Assembly (NCBI GenBank): GCA_002449395.1
Contig: DKDP01000002.1
Span: 1-28,604, forward strand
Direction of reading: 5' to 3'
DNA: 28,604 nt
Source of the DNA: Ruminococcaceae bacterium UBA6845
Lineage (GTDB): Bacteria; Bacillota; Clostridia; Oscillospirales; Acutalibacteraceae
Shown here: piece by piece, positions 1 to 8,601 of the stretch
Position numbering within the stretch: the stretch's first letter is position 1
Layout: the number at the start of each line of letters is the position of its first letter
Program-made: the position numbers and the translations under genes
The notes under the pieces: model-generated
What the model was told of the DNA's origin: nothing
The model's database searches: none
What the model saw: only the letters and a program-made list of their open reading frames with translations

Positions 1-621
1 CTGCACAACTTGGGGCAGTTCACGAACACGCTCGTGATGTTTACATTTCTTTTCGGATTTTTGGCGACAAGTTTTACAATCGCAGTTATAGCGTCTCCTC
101 AGCCTAAATATGTTGAAGATGCTTCACTCTATAATGAAACAGTCGAGAGCTTTTCTGATATGCCGAGGCTTTCGGATATTGATGATGCTATTGATGTGCA
201 ATACTATACATTTAACAGAGAAAAGAGAAGTAAAAGTGCAACTGTGATAATTCAGTATGATGCGGCAACCTATTGGAAAAATGTTGCGGATTTGTCAAAG
301 TACGGCGAGGGTGATACGCTGACGTACACTTACCCGAGCGCCGAGCGTGGATCGTTTAATTATGACGGCTACAAGTTCATTATTGTTGACAGCAGCCGCT
401 CGACAGTGTTTGAAAAGGTTGTTTTTATCGGAATAAATAATGCGGATCAAAGGATTGCGTATATCTGTTTCGGAAACCTGACCGATGAAGATCCGATGTT
501 AGAGTATTCTGCGAGCGGAAGAGCTGTCAGCGTAAGAGTTCAGTCGATGGATTCATTTATTAAGTCCTGCGGATGGGAAAGGCACAAAGCCGAGAAAGCG
601 GCTGAAAAGACAACCGAATAA
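1..621 (+). CDS. Hypothetical membrane-anchored protein (5' end probably outside window)
   Basis: The frame is open from the first base to a TAA at 619-621. A TTG at position 10 could serve as a start, but no ribosome binding site can be assessed, so the protein is best treated as truncated at the left edge. It begins with one hydrophobic segment (about 20 residues, ending near IAVIASPQP), followed by a mostly soluble region of about 165 residues that would lie outside the membrane if the segment is an anchor or signal. The rest alternates beta-strand-like stretches and ends in a charged Lys/Glu-rich tail. I do not recognise a family. It converges on the sugar operon to its right, and the two share the hairpin at 623-661. 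Confidence 0.6.
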   Translation: MHNLGQFTNTLVMFTFLFGFLATSFTIAVIASPQPKYVEDASLYNETVESFSDMPRLSDIDDAIDVQYYTFNREKRSKSATVIIQYDAATYWKNVADLSKYGEGDTLTYTYPSAERGSFNYDGYKFIIVDSSRSTVFEKVVFIGINNADQRIAYICFGNLTDEDPMLEYSASGRAVSVRVQSMDSFIKSCGWERHKAEKAAEKTTE

Positions 622-622
622 G

Positions 623-661
623 AAAAAAACGGTCTGTATCTTACAATGAAATACAGACCGT
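623..661 (-). terminator. Rho-independent terminator of the deoxysugar operon (possibly bidirectional)
   Basis: An 11-bp perfect stem (ACGGTCTGTAT at 629-639 pairs with ATACAGACCGT at 651-661) encloses an 11-nt loop. On the minus strand it is followed by a run of seven T (plus-strand A tract 623-629), a textbook terminator only a few bases after the stop of the last operon gene. On the plus strand the hairpin lies just after the 1-621 frame but has a poorer T tail (TTGATTTTATT), so it may also serve that gene. Confidence 0.88.
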
Positions 662-666
662 TGATT

Positions 667-1602
667 TTATTCAAAATTAATTCGTTCTTCCTCAATGACA
701 AGCGGGCGGTTCATAACCCTTGTGTTTATATTGAGAACATATTCGCCGAGAAGTCCGATGAAGAAAAGCTGCACGCTTCCGAGGAAGCACATACCGATGA
801 GCACGGGTGCCATTCCCATCGGGAAGTTATCCCACATAATCAGCTTGAGTATCAGATAAACCATACCGACTAAAAAGCTGATAATGCCTACGCCTACGCC
901 GAAAAATGTTGCTATACGCAGTCCGATCTTCGTATAGGAAGTGAAGCTGAGCATCGCCGCATCATAAAGAGTGTAGAAATTGTTATGGGTCTTACCCGCA
1001 CGGCGCTTTTCCTGCTCGTAGGGAATATCCTTTCGCCTGTAACCGAGCTCGGCAACAATTCCTCTGAGAAACGGGGTCGGATCCTTGAGATTCCTGAGTA
1101 CCTCAATAAAGGATTTGTCGTAAAGGCCGAAGCCTGTAAAATGCTCAATCTGTTCAACGTCGCTCATCTTCTTGATGAGCTTGTAGTAGCAGGTGCGCAT
1201 AAATCTGATGAGCTTGTTTTCTTTGCTTGTTGTTTTAATTGCGCAGACAATTTTATAACCGTTCTCCCACTCGTGAACGAGCTTCGGAATCATATTGACG
1301 GGATCCTGAAAATCACAGCACATACAAATCGTACAGTCACCCGTTGTTTGCAGCATTCCGTAATAGGGGGAGTTGAACTGGCCGAAATTCTTGGCATTGA
1401 AAATCGCCTTGATTTTCGGATTTTTTGCGCACATTTCACGAAGAAGAGGACGGGTATTGTCCTTGGAATCGTTGTCGATGAAGAGAATTTCATAGTCATA
1501 TTCGGGCAGACTTTCGCCAAGCTCCTTTATAACCGCATCGCTGATCGGAACAACGTTTTCCTCCTCGTTATAGCACGGAATCAAAATGCTGATTTTTTTC
1601 AT
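667..1602 (-). CDS. Polyprenyl-phosphate glycosyltransferase, GT2 (DPM1/GtrB-like)
   Basis: Predicted 311-residue family 2 glycosyltransferase of the type that moves a sugar from a nucleotide donor to undecaprenyl phosphate at the inner membrane face. The N-terminal GT-A domain starts ISILIPCYNEEENV (residues 4-17), has an acidic FIDNDSKDNT segment (41-50) and a CCDFQDP element (95-101) where the family usually has DxDLQDPPE. Two hydrophobic segments near the C-terminus (about 230-255 and 265-290) are the usual membrane anchor of GtrB/CsbB/YkcC-like members. It is the last gene of the operon, 9 nt after the SDR gene. The context suggests that it charges the lipid with the branched deoxysugar made upstream, but the donor cannot be read from sequence; UDP-glucose remains possible. 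Confidence 0.88.
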   Translation of the reverse strand: MKKISILIPCYNEEENVVPISDAVIKELGESLPEYDYEILFIDNDSKDNTRPLLREMCAKNPKIKAIFNAKNFGQFNSPYYGMLQTTGDCTICMCCDFQDPVNMIPKLVHEWENGYKIVCAIKTTSKENKLIRFMRTCYYKLIKKMSDVEQIEHFTGFGLYDKSFIEVLRNLKDPTPFLRGIVAELGYRRKDIPYEQEKRRAGKTHNNFYTLYDAAMLSFTSYTKIGLRIATFFGVGVGIISFLVGMVYLILKLIMWDNFPMGMAPVLIGMCFLGSVQLFFIGLLGEYVLNINTRVMNRPLVIEEERINFE

Positions 1603-1611
1603 AAACGTCCC

Positions 1612-2511
1612 TCAATCCAAAAGTTCTTTTATTCCGTCCTCAAAGCCGATTGTCGGAATGAATCCCGTGTCGTTCGTGAGTGCGGAAATATCCGCCTGCA
1701 AAAACATAACCTGATTTTTTGAATACGGCACAGCGCCGAAGTCAATTTCGGATCGGCTTTTGCAAAGTTTGTGTATTGTTTTTATGTATTCTCTGAGCGG
1801 TGCTGATTTGCCGCCGCCGAGACAATAAACGCTCTCGTTATGTTCGCTGTCACAGCCGATCAGGTAAAGCGCGTTTGCCGCATCCTTTGCGTTGAGAAAA
1901 TCCCAAAGCTGTTCGCCTTTGCTGAACTCGGCTCTCTCGTTGTGTGCAAACCTGTCAATTGCTGATTTGATTACGGATTTTTCGGGATCGTATTTCCCGT
2001 ACACACTGAGAATCCGTACCCACGAAAAATCAATTCCGAGCTTGCGGCATTTGAGCTTGGTCAGTTGACCTGCCGCCAGCTTTGCCATACCGTAGCCTGT
2101 GAACGGGAATGTCGGCGTGTCGGGGGTTAACGGCTTGTCGCTGAGTCCGTATTCCGCCTGCGAGCCTGCGCCGATAAATTTACGGCAGCCCATTCGCTTC
2201 GCAAGCTCTGCGGCATCGAGGGTGTATTCGATATTTTTAAGCTGAAGATCGGCGTCGTCACGAGCCGCACCCGTTGTACCTGCCCAGGCAAGATGATAGA
2301 AAACGTCATAATCTTTTTCGTCCGGGATAAGTGATTTCATCTCATCGAGCGAGCAGGGAATTTTTCTGATGTGCTCGCCGTCGGGGATCGTAGAGATTCT
2401 CGATGATCCTTTGTGATACAGTACGGTGACATCGACGCTCTCGCTTAAAAGTTTGTCAATCAGGGCGTGACCGATTGAGCCTGTTGCCCCTGTGATTACT
2501 GCTTTTTTCAT
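1612..2511 (-). CDS. NAD(P)-dependent SDR epimerase/reductase, likely last step of CDP-sugar synthesis
   Basis: 299-residue extended short-chain dehydrogenase/reductase. It shows the nucleotide-binding glycine motif GATGSIGHAL (residues 8-17), a catalytic-region serine in GAGSQAEYG and the YGMAKL Tyr-xxx-Lys pair. The C-terminal segment (FGAVPY...QVMFLQADIS...DGIKELL) resembles RfbJ-type nucleotide-sugar reductases. It starts 4 nt after the thiamine-diphosphate enzyme stop and ends 9 nt before the GT2 gene, so translation is probably coupled. By analogy with yersiniose synthesis (YerE then YerF) I infer that it reduces the newly added acetyl side chain, or alternatively the C4 ketone as in abequose or paratose formation. 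Family call is firm; substrate is inference. Confidence 0.82.
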   Translation of the reverse strand: MKKAVITGATGSIGHALIDKLLSESVDVTVLYHKGSSRISTIPDGEHIRKIPCSLDEMKSLIPDEKDYDVFYHLAWAGTTGAARDDADLQLKNIEYTLDAAELAKRMGCRKFIGAGSQAEYGLSDKPLTPDTPTFPFTGYGMAKLAAGQLTKLKCRKLGIDFSWVRILSVYGKYDPEKSVIKSAIDRFAHNERAEFSKGEQLWDFLNAKDAANALYLIGCDSEHNESVYCLGGGKSAPLREYIKTIHKLCKSRSEIDFGAVPYSKNQVMFLQADISALTNDTGFIPTIGFEDGIKELLD

Positions 2512-2515
2512 AAAA

Positions 2516-4351
2516 TCACTCTTCTATCAACGGAATATACATATTTTTGCGAAGCTCGTCCCTGTCAAGGAACGGAGCAAGATCCTCAAGCGGGGGGCTG
2601 ACAAGTGTTCCGTCCGGAAGACGCTTGGTACTGCTCTTAGGCTCCCAAACCTGCTGAGTGTCGGTGAAGATTTCACAGAAGGCATATCCGTTGGCTGCAA
2701 GAGTTTCTTTAACGGCATCCTGCATTTCTTTGTTGCTTTTTGCGCTGAAATACGGATATCCGAAAGCCTCGGCGATTTTCTTGAAATTCGGGAACGAGAG
2801 GTCGCCGCTTTCGGGACCGATACCCACCTTTGTGTGATCTTTAAAAAGATTGTTCTGCGTTATTCTGATACTGTGATAGCCGCTGTTGTTGATAAGGAAA
2901 ATCTTGATCGGGAGCTTGTTGGTAACAATGGTCTGAAGCTCCTGAAGATTCATCATTATACTTCCGTCACCCTCAAGGCAAATTGTGTCCCTCTTTCCTC
3001 CGGAAACACAGAGACCGACAGCCGCGGGCAAACCGTAGCCCATACTTGCGATTGCGCTGTTGATAATAAATCTGGTTCCACGCTTGATCGTCCAGCACTG
3101 GTGACCCGCAACACAGCAGGCTCCGTTACTTACGGCGGTAAGAGAATTTTCGGGAAGCTGATCCGAGAGATATTTTATAAATGCGTAAACATTTGCGGTT
3201 GAGCCGTTTTCTTCACGGTGACGGGGGAGTGCGACGGGATATTTTTCTTTCCATTCAATGCACTGCCTGCGCCAATCGTCGCCGCTGAAAACGGGGGAGA
3301 AGTCGGTATTTCTGATGATTGCCTCAAGAAAATCCTTTGCGTCCGCCCAAACAGGCATATCGACGTGAATCGTCGGCTTTTTCATTTCCGCCCTGTCGAT
3401 GTCGACCATTATGACCTCTGCCGCTCTCGCCCAGGTGCCGTAGTCATAGCCGACCTGACGGATACTTATTCTTGTTCCTATTGTGATCAGGAGATCGGAG
3501 TTCTGCACGGCAAAATTGCCCGCACGGTCGCCCATATTTCCGCCTCGTCCGCAGTAAAGCGGATTGTCGGTTTCAATTATGTCAATGCTGTTCCAATATG
3601 TAACAACAGGAACACCGAGCAGCTCCGACACCTTTTTAAAAGCGTCTGCACCGCCGGAAAGACGAATACCGCCGCCTGCGTAAATCACGGGGCGCTTGGC
3701 TTTCCTTATTTTTTCGAGAATTATTTTTACGGTTTCGTCGCTGATTTTCGGCGGAAGCTCCTTATCGTCCTCCGTCGGGTCATAACCTCTGAGACCGTTG
3801 GTTTCGATGTAACTGCCCTGATAATTAACGGGAATGTCGAGCCATACGGGGCCGGGTCTGCCTGTTGTGGCAAGGTGCCACGCCTTTTCAAGCATATATC
3901 TTATGTCGCTCATATCCTCGAGCATCGCCGAGTATTTACACATACAGGAGACTGACTTTGTTATGTCAAATTCCTGATCACCGACGGCTCTGAGTGGCAA
4001 TCCGTCGGTGAATTGCTCCGCATAGCGGGCTGTTGTGGTGTATTTAACCTGACCGCTGATGACAAACATCGGGATGGAATCAAGCCATCCGCCGACAACT
4101 CCGGTTATTGCGTTTGTGCCGCCGGGGCCGGTCGTTACGCAGAGGGCTGCGATTTTATTGTTGAGCCTTGCGTATGACTCAGCCGCAATTGCACTCGCCT
4201 GTTCGTGGTGGTTGTACGTACAATGTATTCTTTCATTATGACCGAAAGCGTCATTGAGGTGCATTGCTCCGCCGCCGACTACCGTGAAGCAGTCGGTTAC
4301 ACCGTGATCGGCAAGAAAATCGGCAATGTAATCAGCAAGTCTTATTTTCAT
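2516..4351 (-). CDS. Thiamine-diphosphate enzyme, YerE-like acetyl transfer to a CDP-keto-sugar
   Basis: 611-residue acetolactate-synthase-like ThDP enzyme. The N-terminal PYR domain carries VVGGGAM and the proton-relay Glu50 in NHHEQAS; a central Rossmann-like domain spans about 200-350; the C-terminal PP domain has the cofactor motif GDG (461-463) with 24 intervening residues to NN (488-489). The ATG at 4351 is preferred over one three codons upstream (4360) because AAAGGA, embedded in the preceding gene's stop, is 8 nt from it and abuts the other. A lone acetolactate synthase is unlikely: there is no small regulatory subunit and no branched-chain amino acid gene nearby. Sitting directly after rfbH, it matches Yersinia YerE, which decarboxylates pyruvate and attaches the two-carbon unit to C4 of CDP-4-keto-3,6-dideoxyglucose. 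Function is inferred from family plus context. Confidence 0.82.
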   Translation of the reverse strand: MKIRLADYIADFLADHGVTDCFTVVGGGAMHLNDAFGHNERIHCTYNHHEQASAIAAESYARLNNKIAALCVTTGPGGTNAITGVVGGWLDSIPMFVISGQVKYTTTARYAEQFTDGLPLRAVGDQEFDITKSVSCMCKYSAMLEDMSDIRYMLEKAWHLATTGRPGPVWLDIPVNYQGSYIETNGLRGYDPTEDDKELPPKISDETVKIILEKIRKAKRPVIYAGGGIRLSGGADAFKKVSELLGVPVVTYWNSIDIIETDNPLYCGRGGNMGDRAGNFAVQNSDLLITIGTRISIRQVGYDYGTWARAAEVIMVDIDRAEMKKPTIHVDMPVWADAKDFLEAIIRNTDFSPVFSGDDWRRQCIEWKEKYPVALPRHREENGSTANVYAFIKYLSDQLPENSLTAVSNGACCVAGHQCWTIKRGTRFIINSAIASMGYGLPAAVGLCVSGGKRDTICLEGDGSIMMNLQELQTIVTNKLPIKIFLINNSGYHSIRITQNNLFKDHTKVGIGPESGDLSFPNFKKIAEAFGYPYFSAKSNKEMQDAVKETLAANGYAFCEIFTDTQQVWEPKSSTKRLPDGTLVSPPLEDLAPFLDRDELRKNMYIPLIEE

Positions 4352-4363
4352 TTGTTTCATCCT

Positions 4364-5695
4364 TTATTTATTCAAAGCGTCGATAATTGTTTTTGCCATA
4401 TAGCTGAGCTTTTCGTCCGTCATACCGGGATAAACGCCGATCCAAAACGAATCGTTCATTATGCGGTCGGTATTTTCAAGTGTGCCGACGACACGGTAGC
4501 CCTTACCGCTCTTTCTCATCTCGTCAAAGCAGGGGTGCTTGATAAGATTTCCCGCAAACAGCATTCTCGTTTGCACGCCCTTGCTTTCAACATACTGAAC
4601 GAGCTTGTTGCGGTCAACACCCTCCTTGCAGGTTATGAAAAATCCAAACCAGCTCGGATCCGAATTTTCATTGGCCTCGGGGAGAATCAGCTTGTCGGAA
4701 ACACATTCAAGCGCATCGTGGAGCACCTTGAAATTATGCTTTCTCTTCTCGACGAACGAAGGGAACTTCTTAAGCTGAGCACAGCCGACCGCCGCCTGCA
4801 TATCCGTCACCTTGAGATTGTAGCCGAAGTGGGAATAAACATATTTATGATCGTATCCGAGCGGAAGCTCGCCGTACTGCTTGTCAAAGCGGTGCCCGCA
4901 GAGGTTGTCCTGACCCGGCTCGCACATACAGTCACGACCCCAGTCACGCATTGATCTGATTATCTTGTGAAGAAGCGGATTGTTTGTGTAAACTGCGCCG
5001 CCCTCGCCCATTGTCATATGGTGCGGGGGATAGAAGCTGCTTGTTCCTATATCACCGATTGTACCCGTGAACCTTGTTTCTCCTTCAATCGTGTAGGTCG
5101 AGCCGAGAGAATCGCAGTTGTCCTCAACAAGCCAAAGATTGTGTCTGTCGCAGAAATCCTTGACGGCCTTGAGATCAAAGGGATTGCCGAGAGTGTGAGC
5201 GATCATAACCGCCTTTGTTTTATCGGAATATGCCTCTTCAAGCATTGAAACATCTATATCCGCATTTGGGAGCTTGACGTCAACGAAAACGGGGACTGCG
5301 CCGAACTGTATCATCGGAGTAACCGTGGTGGGAAATCCTGCGGCAACGGTGATAACCTCGTCACCCGGCTTGACGGCTCTCTCTTTAAGCAGGGGAGAGG
5401 TGAGCGTCATAAATGCGACAAGATTTGCACTTGATCCGGAATTGACAAGTGAGCAGAATCTAACGCCGAGATATTTGCAGAAATCACTTTCAAACTGCTT
5501 TGTGTATCTTCCTGCCGTGAGCCAAAATTCCAAAGCGCTGTCAACAAGATTTACCATTTCCTCGGAATCATAAACTCTCGAAGCATATGGGATACGCTGA
5601 CCCTCTTCAAATTTCTGCGGAACATTGTGATATTTGTCGCAATATTCCCTTACCTTTTCCAGTATTTCATCGTGTAATTGCTCTTTAGAGTTCAT
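4364..5695 (-). CDS. rfbH: CDP-4-keto-6-deoxy-D-glucose 3-dehydrase (E1, PMP/[2Fe-2S] enzyme)
   Basis: 443-residue member of the aminotransferase fold that removes the C3 hydroxyl of CDP-4-keto-6-deoxyglucose. Two diagnostic features separate it from ordinary sugar aminotransferases. The PLP lysine is replaced by histidine in SFYPPHHMTMGEGG (His225), so it uses PMP without forming an internal aldimine. The iron-sulfur cysteines are present: Cys194 in EDNCDSLGS and a C-x1-C-x7-C set (Cys256, 258, 266). ATG 5695 is chosen over 5713 because GGAG lies 8 nt upstream, whereas the longer start has no ribosome site. It begins 14 nt after rfbG and is followed immediately by the ThDP gene. The reaction requires an E3 NADH reductase, which is not found in the window. 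Confidence 0.93.
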   Translation of the reverse strand: MNSKEQLHDEILEKVREYCDKYHNVPQKFEEGQRIPYASRVYDSEEMVNLVDSALEFWLTAGRYTKQFESDFCKYLGVRFCSLVNSGSSANLVAFMTLTSPLLKERAVKPGDEVITVAAGFPTTVTPMIQFGAVPVFVDVKLPNADIDVSMLEEAYSDKTKAVMIAHTLGNPFDLKAVKDFCDRHNLWLVEDNCDSLGSTYTIEGETRFTGTIGDIGTSSFYPPHHMTMGEGGAVYTNNPLLHKIIRSMRDWGRDCMCEPGQDNLCGHRFDKQYGELPLGYDHKYVYSHFGYNLKVTDMQAAVGCAQLKKFPSFVEKRKHNFKVLHDALECVSDKLILPEANENSDPSWFGFFITCKEGVDRNKLVQYVESKGVQTRMLFAGNLIKHPCFDEMRKSGKGYRVVGTLENTDRIMNDSFWIGVYPGMTDEKLSYMAKTIIDALNK

Positions 5696-5709
5696 TGTCG
5701 TCTCTCCGA

Positions 5710-6762
5710 TCATATATTAAAAAATTCTTTTATCTGAGCTTTTGTATATTCGTACATATCGGCTCCGTCGGCATAAGCCTTTGTCCACTCAACGGTTTTT
5801 ATGACGGCCTGTTTCGCAGACCATCTCGGTTTCCAACCGAATACCGACTTGACCTTTGAACAGTCGAGCTTGAGAAAGTTTGCCTCGTGAGGACCGTCCT
5901 TATGCTCGGCAGCGAAGCTCTGCCCGTTGCCCCAAGCGTCACAGAAACAGCCTGCCAGCTCTCCCGTTGTAAGGCAATCCGATTCGTTAGGTCCGACGTT
6001 GTACCAGTCGGCAGCCTGCGGATCCTCATACTGCCGTGCCGCTATCATAAGATATACGCAGAGCGGCTCAAGGACGTGCTGATACGGACGGATGGAATTT
6101 GGATTTCTCACCTTGATCACATCGCCGTTCATTGCTGCACGCACGCAGTCGGGGATGATTCTGTTTGCGGCAAAGTCACCGCCGCCGATAACGTTGCCTG
6201 CCCTTGCCGTGGAAATTCTGACCCGACTGTCGGCAAAAAACGAGCTTTTGTAGCTGTGAGTTACAAGCTCCGAGCAGGACTTTGAATTGGAATACGGATC
6301 AAATCCGTCAAGAGGCTCGTTTTCACGGAAGCCCCAAATGCTTTCGTCGTTTTTGTAAACCTTATCAGTCGTAACATTCAGAAAGGATTTTACGCAGTTG
6401 CTCGTCCTGATACATTCAAGAATGTTGACCGTTCCCATAACATTCGTTTCATATGTATATTTCGGGTTATTGTACGATTCCAGAACGATCGGCTGAGCCG
6501 CAAGATGCAAAACAATCTCTGGCTGAACCTCGTCAAAAACCTTTTTCAGACTGTCATAGTCTCTGATATCACCGATAATCGAACGGATTTTACCGCCGAT
6601 ACCGGTTATTTCAAACATACTCGGGTCGGTCGGAGGCTCAAGGGAATATCCCGTGACATCGGCGCCTGCAAGCTCAAGTATGTTGCAAAGCCAAGTGCCT
6701 TTGAATCCGGTGTGACCGGTCACGAGAACCTTTTTGTTTTTGTAGAATGATAAGTCGAGCAT
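5710..6762 (-). CDS. rfbG: CDP-glucose 4,6-dehydratase
   Basis: 350-residue extended SDR that converts CDP-glucose to CDP-4-keto-6-deoxyglucose with bound NAD. Visible motifs are GHTGFKGTWL with the GxxGxxG fold signature (Gly16, 19, 22), the dehydratase triad region TTDKVY (Thr132, Asp133, Lys134) and YSNSK (Tyr157, Lys161). The HTGFKG variant and overall length are typical of RfbG rather than RmlB (dTDP). The start at ATG 6762 is chosen because a GCGGTGAT stretch precedes it and the residues encoded upstream of it are not family-like. It lies 74 nt after the GT-C gene and 14 nt before rfbH. Confidence 0.93.
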   Translation of the reverse strand: MLDLSFYKNKKVLVTGHTGFKGTWLCNILELAGADVTGYSLEPPTDPSMFEITGIGGKIRSIIGDIRDYDSLKKVFDEVQPEIVLHLAAQPIVLESYNNPKYTYETNVMGTVNILECIRTSNCVKSFLNVTTDKVYKNDESIWGFRENEPLDGFDPYSNSKSCSELVTHSYKSSFFADSRVRISTARAGNVIGGGDFAANRIIPDCVRAAMNGDVIKVRNPNSIRPYQHVLEPLCVYLMIAARQYEDPQAADWYNVGPNESDCLTTGELAGCFCDAWGNGQSFAAEHKDGPHEANFLKLDCSKVKSVFGWKPRWSAKQAVIKTVEWTKAYADGADMYEYTKAQIKEFFNI

Positions 6763-6836
6763 AATATCACCGCTTCGGATAAATTTTAAAAGACAATTCC
6801 GCACAATTGAGTGTTCAAGTCGTGCAGTTAAGATTT

Positions 6837-8597
6837 TTAATGTTGTTTCAAACGATAAAAGGCCACGCCGGAATCCTCTTCCGCCAAATCATAGTTTTGA
6901 TTAAGAAAATCTACAAACTTTTTATTTGTTAATTCGGCTTTATTCTTTCTTAAGACAATGATATCCGGGAAACCATAATAAGAATCAAAATATTTGAAAA
7001 GGATATCGTAAAAGTTGTCATCCACAGCTTTGCCTGATAATGCTCCTGGGCGCCAAAGATAATTTGTGTTGGGCAGTAAATCTGTTATTAAGTAGCACTG
7101 TATCAAGCCACTTCCGCAAAGTATGGTTTTATCATCTTTTTGAACAATCTTTTTCATGCTTTTTTCAAAACACTCAAGGGAATAGATGGTCTCTTCTTTA
7201 TCATAAACGTACTTAAACACGCCGCTTTCTGCGGAGCTTATTGCAAGGTTGTTCTTTAATGCCGCCATAGGAATTGTATTGTAAAAGCCTTGGCAGTATA
7301 GTGCGAGGAGGTTGAAAATAAGCATAAAACACATTGCAGGCAACACAAGATTTTTTATTCTAATCTTTTTAAATTGAACCTGTGATATAAGTTCAAAAAA
7401 TTCGAGGAAAAAGAAGATTGGTGCAGACCTAGCCCCCAAAGGAATGTTGATGCTTTTATCAAGACCGGTAAAAGCCCATACAAGTCCCGCAAGCATTGAC
7501 GGAATATAAAGAAACAGAAATAAAGCCTTGAATTTTTTGTTCTTTAAGAAGAATGTAATGAAAAGGAAAAAGCCACAAATACTTAAGAAAAGCAGAACAT
7601 TGAGCATATTCTGCGATTTTGAACCTGGGAACAGACCTCCTTTACGAAATATGAAAACAAAAAGAAATATTGACGAAGATACAACGTACAGTATAATCCA
7701 CAGTTTTGACAAACGTAATTTTTTTATAGCAAAGCATAAAACGGCAAAAATTAAAGAAGCTTTAATAATTGGATCATAAAAGTAAAAAAAATCGGATATT
7801 ATATGTCTAACAAATAGATTATTGCTATGTGCGGCGGTTCTATCCGAAAGTCCGCTTGATGCTACTTCTTTGTTAAAGATAAAGAAATTCTGCCAGTCTC
7901 TCGTGAGACAGAAAATTACAAAAACCGCAAATACCGCTGCGGCACCGAGCGCATATGCCAGCTCCGGCTTCTTGAAACCGATTTTTTTCTTGTCCTTATT
8001 CATAACGATGAAAAGGACGATAAATTCATATATAAAAACGAATACCGCAGTGGGGTAGGCGTATACGGAAATCGCCTGACACACACCCGCAAGGATAAGC
8101 CAAGGTAAAGGCTTGTCTTTGTTCATCACAAAGATGATAAGAGCAAAGCTCAGCAACATAAAGGAAAGCGACCAAGTGTCATACCAATATCCGAAAATTG
8201 TTTTCGGCACAACGGTAAAATAAATCAGGCAGGTTGCAAAAGAATTTGTTTTGCCGAATATCGGTTTAAGAAGTTTATAGGTCAGAAGAGCGAATATAAA
8301 GGTTATAAAAACAGAGCATATTCTTGAGTAAATAACGATGCCTTCGCTTGAACCGGTTATTTTATAGAAAAGCCAAATAAAAGGATAGTTGAGCGAATCG
8401 CCTACCTGAAAGAAGTCCCAGTTTTCAACCATAAATTTCTGACCGAGCACGGTCCGGTATGCTTCGCCGATATTAAAAACCTCATCGGTTGTAATTACCG
8501 AAAAAAAACATCGGGCAAGCATAGCTGCAAGTGCAATTGCGGTTAAAACTATGTAAAATATACGGTGATTTTTATCTGAAGCTTTTATTCTTTCCAT
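6837..8597 (-). CDS. Polytopic membrane protein, GT-C-type glycosyltransferase-like (ArnT/PMT fold)
   Basis: 586-residue membrane protein with roughly ten or more hydrophobic helices and a soluble C-terminal part of about 150 residues. An acidic pair in the first non-membrane loop (TTDEVFN, Asp38-Glu39) is the placement typical of GT-C transferases, which use polyprenyl-phosphate-linked sugars on the outer membrane face. The ATG at 8597 (MERIKASDKN) is the true start. The frame stays open 73 codons further upstream, but that part is antiparallel-frame sequence inside rfbF. GGAAGG precedes the ATG and the gene begins 4 nt after rfbF stops. It probably accepts the lipid-linked sugar made by the GT2 protein of the same operon. 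Local AT content is higher than in rfbF/rfbG, consistent with a variable transferase gene. The acceptor is unknown. Confidence 0.75.
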   Translation of the reverse strand: MERIKASDKNHRIFYIVLTAIALAAMLARCFFSVITTDEVFNIGEAYRTVLGQKFMVENWDFFQVGDSLNYPFIWLFYKITGSSEGIVIYSRICSVFITFIFALLTYKLLKPIFGKTNSFATCLIYFTVVPKTIFGYWYDTWSLSFMLLSFALIIFVMNKDKPLPWLILAGVCQAISVYAYPTAVFVFIYEFIVLFIVMNKDKKKIGFKKPELAYALGAAAVFAVFVIFCLTRDWQNFFIFNKEVASSGLSDRTAAHSNNLFVRHIISDFFYFYDPIIKASLIFAVLCFAIKKLRLSKLWIILYVVSSSIFLFVFIFRKGGLFPGSKSQNMLNVLLFLSICGFFLFITFFLKNKKFKALFLFLYIPSMLAGLVWAFTGLDKSINIPLGARSAPIFFFLEFFELISQVQFKKIRIKNLVLPAMCFMLIFNLLALYCQGFYNTIPMAALKNNLAISSAESGVFKYVYDKEETIYSLECFEKSMKKIVQKDDKTILCGSGLIQCYLITDLLPNTNYLWRPGALSGKAVDDNFYDILFKYFDSYYGFPDIIVLRKNKAELTNKKFVDFLNQNYDLAEEDSGVAFYRLKQH

Positions 8598-8601
8598 TGT
8601 A

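Noticed and set aside
985..1722. Long plus-strand frame opposite the GT2 and SDR genes (also similar frames at 2492-3202, 3218-3955, 4205-4954)
   Set aside because: They are antisense shadows of well-recognised minus-strand genes; their translations match no family and have no ribosome binding sites.
2516..4351. Housekeeping acetolactate synthase large subunit (ilvB)
   Set aside because: No ilvN/ilvC/ilvD neighbours, and tight insertion between rfbH and an SDR in a CDP-sugar operon points to a sugar-modifying role.
4364..5695. Ordinary PLP sugar aminotransferase (DegT/DnrJ/EryC1)
   Set aside because: The catalytic lysine is replaced by histidine and a C-x1-C-x7-C cluster is present, both diagnostic of the E1 3-dehydrase.
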